Below are positions 59,116-64,000 of a stretch of DNA of 64,000 nucleotides, piece by piece. Positions within the stretch are counted from its first letter, which is position 1; each line of letters opens with the position of its first letter. The position numbers were made by a program, and so were the translations under genes. Source of the stretch: Streptomyces sp. 378 (GTDB lineage Bacteria > Actinomycetota > Actinomycetes > Streptomycetales > Streptomycetaceae); NCBI RefSeq assembly GCF_030124145.1, contig NZ_JASKMS010000027.1:56097-120096 (forward strand). Direction: 5' to 3'. The notes below the pieces were generated by a model. That model had not been told where the DNA came from and made no database searches. It was given only the letters and a program-made list of their open reading frames with translations.

Positions 59116-59759
59116 CAGGAGCAGCCGCCCCTGTCCGAGTTGGTGGACACGGTCTGCCACACGCCCCGCTCGCTCTTCTGCATCGTGACGACGTAGGCCA
59201 CGTGGGGGTCGGTCCCCGGGGCGGTTCCCACGACCTCGCTCGTCTCGCGGTTCCTGGTCTGCGCCTTGCTCTCGTCCGTGCAGTATCTGAGCTGGGCCTT
59301 GGTCTTCCGCGCGAAGAGGGTGGCCTGGGGGTCGAAGACAGGAAGCTCGCCGATGACGGTGACGTTCTTGTCCGTGTAGGACTTGATCCACTCACGGTCC
59401 GCGGAGAGGCCGGCCTTCGTGTCGTAGAAGGCGAGGGCCTCACCGCCGTCGGGCTCGTTCGCGATGATCGCCGCGTAGCCGGCTCGGAGCTGTTCCCTGC
59501 CGTCGTTGAGCACAGCCTGTTCGTCCGGGTCGCTGCTCGTCCAGTTCTCGAAGGTCAACCGGAAGCTGCTCGGAAGGGTGATCTCGGGGCGCTTGACGCC
59601 GGGCGGCGTCGATGTGGAGGCCGAAGCGGACGGACTCGCCCCCGCACCCGCCCCCTTGATGTCGTCCGACGACCCGTCGTCGCCCCCACCGCACGCGGTG
59701 AGCAGAAGTGCCGCAGTCGCGACGAACGCGGCGGTGGTGGTCAGAGCGCGGCGGGCCAC
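59115..59759 (-). CDS. Lipoprotein opening module C
   Basis: The 214-residue protein has signal and lipobox FVATAALLLTACGGG, then a Ser/Pro-rich linker. A domain follows with FRLTFENWTSSDPDEQAVLNDGREQLRAGYAAI and YCTDESKAQTRNRETSEVVG. It is paralogous in layout to the module B lipoprotein (DMNLVFDWDKPKDKNEAAAMQDAANFVRSIY). GTG at 59759 after GGGGAG. Confidence 0.78.
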   Translation of the reverse strand: MARRALTTTAAFVATAALLLTACGGGDDGSSDDIKGAGAGASPSASASTSTPPGVKRPEITLPSSFRLTFENWTSSDPDEQAVLNDGREQLRAGYAAIIANEPDGGEALAFYDTKAGLSADREWIKSYTDKNVTVIGELPVFDPQATLFARKTKAQLRYCTDESKAQTRNRETSEVVGTAPGTDPHVAYVVTMQKSERGVWQTVSTNSDRGGCS

Positions 59760-59979
59760 GGCTTCTCCCCCGAAGTTCGGTGTGTGCAACAGAGAACGAA
59801 ACTATCAGCGGCTCGTGGTGCCCCTTCAATGACCTTGAGGGGTGTGTGGGGAAGGTGAGGAGCCTGCGTGGCAGTTGCGAAGGGGGGAGATCTTGGTCGG
59901 CGGCCTGGAAGCAGGCGCCAGGCTGCTAGAGGGCAAACCGGACGTCAATGGAGTTCCATCCGTCCGCCCTTCGACGCCC

Positions 59980-59998
59980 TCCATAAGAGTCCATAAGA
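59980..59998. promoter_or_regulatory. Tandem 10-bp direct repeat in the divergent gap
   Basis: TCCATAAGA occurs at 59980-59988 and again at 59990-59998, one helical turn apart, about 76 bp before the LysM/BTAD start. The gap 59760-60074 has no other gene I can see. A same-face regulator site is inferred. Confidence 0.4.
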
Positions 59999-60074
59999 TC
60001 TCTGTAGGCTCAGCACACCCCTACCTCACAGCTCGGGCTCACCTCACTCCACACACGACCCCAGGACACCCGCC

Positions 60075-63062
60075 ATGCCGCGACGCCGCACCTCAAGCTC
60101 GTCAAGCTCGACGGGAAGTACGACGGGAACGACGGGAACCACGGCCGCTCCGCGGAACCGGACTCCGCAGCCGGTGAGGATGCGGCGGAGGTCGTTCGGG
60201 GACTTCGTCAAGGCGTTCTTCGCCTTCGTCGCCCTGGCCGTGCTGCTCGTCGGTGTGCCGGGCGCGCTGGCCACGCAGATCGGGTGGCCGCTGCCGAGCG
60301 GGGTGCCGAGTTTCGACTGGCTCCAGCAAGAGATCACCGTTCACACCTTCCTGAACATCCTCACCGTCCTCGTGTGGCTGGCGTGGGCGCAGTTCACGGC
60401 GTGTGTGCTCGTGGAGATGAAGGCCGCGCTGTCGGGTGTCGGCGTGCCGGGACGGGTGCCCGGTGCCGGGCCGAGTCAGCTGCTCGCGCGGCAACTCGTC
60501 GCCGCGCTGCTGCTCGTCGGCGCCACCGCCGCCAGCTTCACGCCCGGGCTGTCGCAGCTCGGGCAGGGCTACGACGCCGGCCAGAAGCCGACCGTCGCGG
60601 CCGCCCAGGCCACCCCCGGGCTCTTCGCCCAGCAGCAGGACCAGGCCTCCGGTGCCGCCGCGGCCCTCGCCGAGCAGGCCTCGCACGCCGCCGCCCACGC
60701 CGACGCCGGTGGCAGCACCGCCCGGCAGGGCGACACGAAGTACTACCGGATCCAGCCGCCCGAGGGGCGTCACCACGACTCCCTCTGGGAGATAGCCCAA
60801 CGGCACCTGGGTGACGGGCGTCGCTACAAGGAGATCTTCGAGCTCAACAAGGACCGCGTGCAGCCGGACGGGTCCAAGCTGTCCGAGGCCAGTCTCATCC
60901 GGCCCGGCTGGATCATGGAGATGCCGGGCGACGCCCGCGGCGGCGAGCTCGTCGAGATGCCCGACGAGGCGCCCAACGTGTCGCCGGACGTCCAGCAGCA
61001 GATCTCCGACTACGCGCAGACCGGGGATCACGCCCAGGGCGGAGGCGGTGCCCAGGGCGGAAGCGACCAGGCGCGCGGAGGCGGCACCGCCCAGGTGTCC
61101 GTCCCCGAGCAGCAGCGGCCCGCCCACGACGCGGGGCACCAGCGGGCGACGGCCGTCGGCGCCGAGTCCGACCGTTCCTTCGGCCTTCCCGAAGCCCTCC
61201 TCACCGCGCCCCTCCTCGCCGCCGGACTCCTCGGCGCCCTGGGCCGGCGGCGTCGGCAGGCGCTGTGGCAGTCGGCGTTCGGGGCCGTCGGCGGCCGACG
61301 CGGCATGGAGCCGCCCACGCCGAGCGGGGACGCACTGGACGTGCAGGACGCGCTGCTCGTCGGCGCCGACCCCGAGGGCGTGCGGCTGCTCGACCGGTCC
61401 CTGCGCGGTCTCGCCGCCTCCCTCGCCGAGGAGTCGCGGGCGCTGCCCGTCGTGTACGCGGCCTGGCTCAGCAACGGCGACCTGCACCTCCAGCTCGCCC
61501 AGCCCGCCGGGAAGCCCCCCGCCCCCTGGCAGCAGGGGCAGGACCAGACCTTCTGGATGCTGGCCCGGACCGACGCCGAGCGCTACGAGGACGTCGACAC
61601 GGCCGCGCCCTACCCGGGCCTGGTCAGCCTCGGCACCATGGACGACTCGCGGCTGCTGCTCAACCTGGAGGCCGTGCCCGGCATCGTGTCGCTGAGCGGC
61701 CGGGAGGCCGACCGGGCCGCCGTCTTCGCGTCCGTGGCCGCCGAGTTGGCCACCAACGGCTGGTCCGATCGCATGACCATCACGCTCGTCGGCTTCGGGG
61801 AGGACCTCACCCCGCTCGCCCCCAACCGGATCCGGCACCTCGAGGACATCGAGGCGCTCGTCGAGACCATGGAGGCCGAGACGCGGCAGCGGCGCGGAGC
61901 GCTGGGCGCCGCCGGGCACGACTCCGTCCTCACCGGGCGCACCGGGCCCGCCCAGCACACCCGTTGGGCCCCGCACCTCGTCCTGCTCGCCGCCCAGCCG
62001 TCCGCCGAGGACGCCGTCAAGCTCGCCGAACTCGCCGCCGACGCGAGCCGGCTCGGCATCGGCTACCTCGTCGGCACCGAGACCGGTGATCTGCCGGGCG
62101 CCGCCTGGGAGATGGAGATCACCGGCCAGGGCAAGCTGCTCGCGCCCCTCCTCGGCCTCGAACTGGACGCACAGTTGCTGCCGGCCGCCCAGCAGCGGGC
62201 CGTGGTCGAGCTGTTCGTCGAGGCCGACCCGGAGCGCGACACCGACAGGCCGGCGACCACCCCGCCGTTCCTCGTCGACATCAGCGAGCAGGGCCGGCCG
62301 GCCGTGTACGCCCGGCTCGTCGGGCCGTACGAGATCATCGGCCTGGACAACCCGGACGGGGAGCGCAGCGCGCTGCTGCACGAGGCGCTCGCCCTGCTGC
62401 TCCTGCACCGCGAGGGCGTGCACCCGCGCGTACTGTCCTCCGCGCTGTGGCCGCGCGGTGTCACCGACGACGTGCGCGACGCGCTGCTGGACCGGCTGCG
62501 CGAGTGGCTCGGCACCGACCCCGACGGCACGCCCCGCCTCGGCACCGACCGTTCCGGCCGGCTCACGCTCGCCAAGACGGTCGTCTCCGACCTGGACGTG
62601 CTGCGGTCGCTCTACCACGAGGCCACGCAGGGCAGGGGCGTCGGCAGCCGGGCCGTGCGCGGGCGGCTGCTCACGGACGCGCTGGTGCTGGTGCGCGGGC
62701 CGCTGCTCGCCGACCGGCCCGAGGGCCGCTACCGGTGGCTCACCCACGAGATCGTCGACGCCCAACTGCCGCTGCTCGTCGCGGACACCGGGCTCGCGCT
62801 GTGCGAGTTCCACATGGAGAAGAACCGCGCCGAGAAGGCCATCGAGGCGCTCGGCGCGGCCCTGCGCACCGCCCCGGCCGACGAGCGCCTGTGGCACGAG
62901 CTGCTGCGCGCCACCCACGCCACGGGCGACACGGACCGGCTGACCGACCTCGCCACCGACCTCATCGGCCGCAGCGGGGCCCGCGGGCTGCCGCCGCGCA
63001 CCGAGGCCCTGCTCGACGAACTGCTGCCGGCCTGGCGCGACGCGATCGCCACTGCGGGATGA
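60075..63062 (+). CDS. Membrane protein with LysM and BTAD-like regulatory domains
   Basis: The 995-residue protein has Ser/Thr-rich basic N-terminal residues and transmembrane helices at about 45-66, 90-113 and 139-158. A LysM-like domain lies at ~223-284 (DSLWEIAQRHLGDGRRYKEIFELN), followed by a Gly/Gln-rich linker and a further helix (~378-394). A long cytoplasmic part ends in a winged-helix plus BTAD-type repeat region (LARLVGPYEIIGLDN..., LCEFHMEKNRAEKAIEALGAALRTAPADERLWHELLRA). This combination suggests a membrane sensor linking the cell wall to gene control or to the Tad machine. The stop overlaps the peptidase start, so it is part of the tad operon's second half. Confidence 0.82.
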   Translation: MPRRRTSSSSSSTGSTTGTTGTTAAPRNRTPQPVRMRRRSFGDFVKAFFAFVALAVLLVGVPGALATQIGWPLPSGVPSFDWLQQEITVHTFLNILTVLVWLAWAQFTACVLVEMKAALSGVGVPGRVPGAGPSQLLARQLVAALLLVGATAASFTPGLSQLGQGYDAGQKPTVAAAQATPGLFAQQQDQASGAAAALAEQASHAAAHADAGGSTARQGDTKYYRIQPPEGRHHDSLWEIAQRHLGDGRRYKEIFELNKDRVQPDGSKLSEASLIRPGWIMEMPGDARGGELVEMPDEAPNVSPDVQQQISDYAQTGDHAQGGGGAQGGSDQARGGGTAQVSVPEQQRPAHDAGHQRATAVGAESDRSFGLPEALLTAPLLAAGLLGALGRRRRQALWQSAFGAVGGRRGMEPPTPSGDALDVQDALLVGADPEGVRLLDRSLRGLAASLAEESRALPVVYAAWLSNGDLHLQLAQPAGKPPAPWQQGQDQTFWMLARTDAERYEDVDTAAPYPGLVSLGTMDDSRLLLNLEAVPGIVSLSGREADRAAVFASVAAELATNGWSDRMTITLVGFGEDLTPLAPNRIRHLEDIEALVETMEAETRQRRGALGAAGHDSVLTGRTGPAQHTRWAPHLVLLAAQPSAEDAVKLAELAADASRLGIGYLVGTETGDLPGAAWEMEITGQGKLLAPLLGLELDAQLLPAAQQRAVVELFVEADPERDTDRPATTPPFLVDISEQGRPAVYARLVGPYEIIGLDNPDGERSALLHEALALLLLHREGVHPRVLSSALWPRGVTDDVRDALLDRLREWLGTDPDGTPRLGTDRSGRLTLAKTVVSDLDVLRSLYHEATQGRGVGSRAVRGRLLTDALVLVRGPLLADRPEGRYRWLTHEIVDAQLPLLVADTGLALCEFHMEKNRAEKAIEALGAALRTAPADERLWHELLRATHATGDTDRLTDLATDLIGRSGARGLPPRTEALLDELLPAWRDAIATAG

Positions 63063-63787
63063 GCACCGGGCTGCTGGTCGTCGCCGCCGCGCTGTGGGGC
63101 GCGGCGGCGGGGGCGCTGCTGCCGCGCGCGGCCTACCGGTTCTCGGCGCCCTCGGGGGAGGCGTGGCGGCGGGAGTGCCCCGACGGGCACACCGTCAGGG
63201 GCTGGCTGGGGCGGGCGGCGTGCCCGGAGTGCGCGGCGAGCGGATACGGACCCCGTACGACCCCCCTGGTGATCGCCACCGTCCTCGTCTGCGCCGCTCT
63301 CGCCGCCGCGACCGGCACCCGGCCCGAGCTCGGGGTCTGGCTGCTGCTCGCCCCGGTCGGCGTGCTGCTCACGGTCGTCGACTTCCGCGTACGGCGCCTG
63401 CCCGACCCGCTCACGCTGCCCTTCGCCGGTGCCGCACTCGCCCTGCTCGGCCTCACCGCCCTCGTCCCCGAACACGCGGGCGTCTGGACGACCGCCCTGC
63501 TCGGCTCCCTCGCCCTGGGCGGCGGCTACTTCGTCCTGTTCCTCATCAACCCCGCGGGCATGGGCTTCGGCGACGTCAAACTCGCCCTCGGCGCGGGCGC
63601 CGCCCTCGGCTGGTACGGCTGGCCGACGGTCATGCTGGGCACCTTCGGCGGTTTTCTCCTGGGCGCGCTGTACGGCGCGGCTCTGGTGATCACCCGGCGG
63701 GCCACCCGCAAGACAGCCATCCCGTTCGGCCCGTTCCTGATCGCGGGAGCGTTCCTGGGCCTTCTCGTGGGCGCGTACACAGCCTGA
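63059..63787 (+). CDS. tadV: Prepilin peptidase (TadV/CpaA-type, A24 family)
   Basis: The 242-residue membrane aspartic protease has catalytic Asp residues in VVDFRVRRLPD and GMGFGDVKLALG (the GxGD motif). Eight predicted hydrophobic segments match family length, and a Cys-containing loop (CPDGHTVRG and CPECAASG) is reminiscent of the zinc motif of larger type IV peptidases. It cleaves Flp and TadE/G precursors. ATGA overlap with the LysM gene. Confidence 0.9.
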   Translation: MSTGLLVVAAALWGAAAGALLPRAAYRFSAPSGEAWRRECPDGHTVRGWLGRAACPECAASGYGPRTTPLVIATVLVCAALAAATGTRPELGVWLLLAPVGVLLTVVDFRVRRLPDPLTLPFAGAALALLGLTALVPEHAGVWTTALLGSLALGGGYFVLFLINPAGMGFGDVKLALGAGAALGWYGWPTVMLGTFGGFLLGALYGAALVITRRATRKTAIPFGPFLIAGAFLGLLVGAYTA

Positions 63788-63834
63788 CGACGCCGCCCGG
63801 CGCTCGTGGGGATCAGCCGGCGATCAGCCGGTCA

Positions 63835-63942
63835 TCAGTCGGCGATGCCGCCGAGGACGCCGTACGCGACGTACACCCCGTACGCGGCGAGGAAGACCGA
63901 GGAATCGCGCCGAGCAGGGCGACGGCCGTGATAAGAAGTCAT
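63835..63942 (-). CDS. Small membrane protein of 35 residues
   Basis: The frame begins MTSYHGRRPARRDSS and continues VFLAAYGVYVAYGVLGGIAD with a stop at 63835. A basic N-terminus followed by one transmembrane helix makes a plausible microprotein. There is no strong SD. It converges on the peptidase gene. Confidence 0.45.
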   Translation of the reverse strand: MTSYHGRRPARRDSSVFLAAYGVYVAYGVLGGIAD

Positions 63943-63973
63943 CTCATTTGGCTGACTCGGTAGGCTATCGCCC

Positions 63974-64000
63974 GTGGGGATCGTTGAGCGGCTGGTGCCT
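63974..64000 (+). CDS. Possible start of a gene running off the window
   Basis: A GTG at 63974 opens VGIVERLVP and follows TAGGCT by 7 bases, the leaderless pattern seen elsewhere here. Too little sequence to assign. Confidence 0.3.

Noticed and set aside
60102..62918. A 938-codon minus-strand frame opposite the LysM/BTAD gene
   Set aside because: Same reason: no motif, compositional bias and exact overlap with a supported gene.
1..64000. tRNA, rRNA or CRISPR arrays
   Set aside because: No T-arm consensus, rRNA-like segment or regularly spaced direct-repeat array was seen on either strand by eye.

Overview
The window is high-GC actinobacterial chromosome, almost certainly Streptomyces. The case rests on very high GC with G/C-ending codons, frequent GTG starts and 1-4 bp ATGA/GTGA/TGATG overlaps. 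It also rests on the futalosine menaquinone genes, a WhiJ-like XRE (DUF5753) plus DUF397 pair, UdgX, and a Tad pilus locus beside type VII secretion (T7SS) genes. The order around the menaquinone genes, as I remember it, resembles the SCO4490-SCO4508 neighbourhood of S. coelicolor. No rRNA, tRNA, CRISPR array or intact transposase was seen.

Region 1 (1-7 kb) is accessory. A MerR regulator with two HTH domains is divergent from a UvrA-like ABC protein, with a perfect inverted repeat between them. A lipoprotein, a DUF7848-like protein, the XRE/DUF397 pair, and two co-transcribed small genes sharing a Gly/Asn-rich motif follow. Region 2 (6.6-16.6 kb) is mostly core. It has PLDc_N, UbiD-, UbiA- and UbiX-like menaquinone genes, a rhomboid protease, an Lrp/AsnC regulator, mqnE, UdgX, GNAT, DUF4229, and a dicarboxylate/amino-acid symporter behind a short Cys-ended leader peptide. 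A TetR regulator ends it. Region 3 (16.5-26.8 kb) is lipid metabolism: a MaoC hydratase and long FabG4-type reductase divergent from a thiolase over paired operator-like palindromes, then an acyl-CoA ligase, an orphan sugar-binding lipoprotein, a Tat-exported KstD-like flavoprotein, a G-rich minisatellite and a methyltransferase. Region 4 (26.9-28.3 kb) holds a cold-shock protein and mqnA.

Region 5 (28.4-45.2 kb) is a T7SS island. A 1549-aa FHA/FtsK-SpoIIIE EccC-like ATPase is divergent from module A (33.4-38.3 kb, plus strand): two WXG100-like proteins, a 506-aa putative substrate with a T7SS-signal-like N-terminus and a hydrophobic core, a membrane protein and two ~200-aa proteins. Module B (40.0-45.2 kb, minus strand) repeats the plan and adds a lipoprotein and a secreted protein at its 5' end. 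Between them lie a truncated paralogue and small unknown genes. Region 6 (45.2-49.2 kb) contains a small Cys-rich protein, a broken GntR fragment, and two repeat-structured membrane or exported proteins, one apparently frameshifted.

Region 7 (49.2-63.8 kb) is a Tad pilus locus: CpaB-like, TadZ-like, TadA, TadB, TadC, Flp pilin, three TadE/G-like pseudopilins, and, 4 kb later, a membrane LysM/BTAD protein and prepilin peptidase. The 4-kb interval holds a Cys-free double-glycine-leader peptide and module C (56.4-59.8 kb), a third, shorter copy of the T7SS module. The central hypothesis is one EccC-like motor serving three paralogous substrate modules, interwoven with a Tad pilus. EccB/D/E and mycosin are not in the window.
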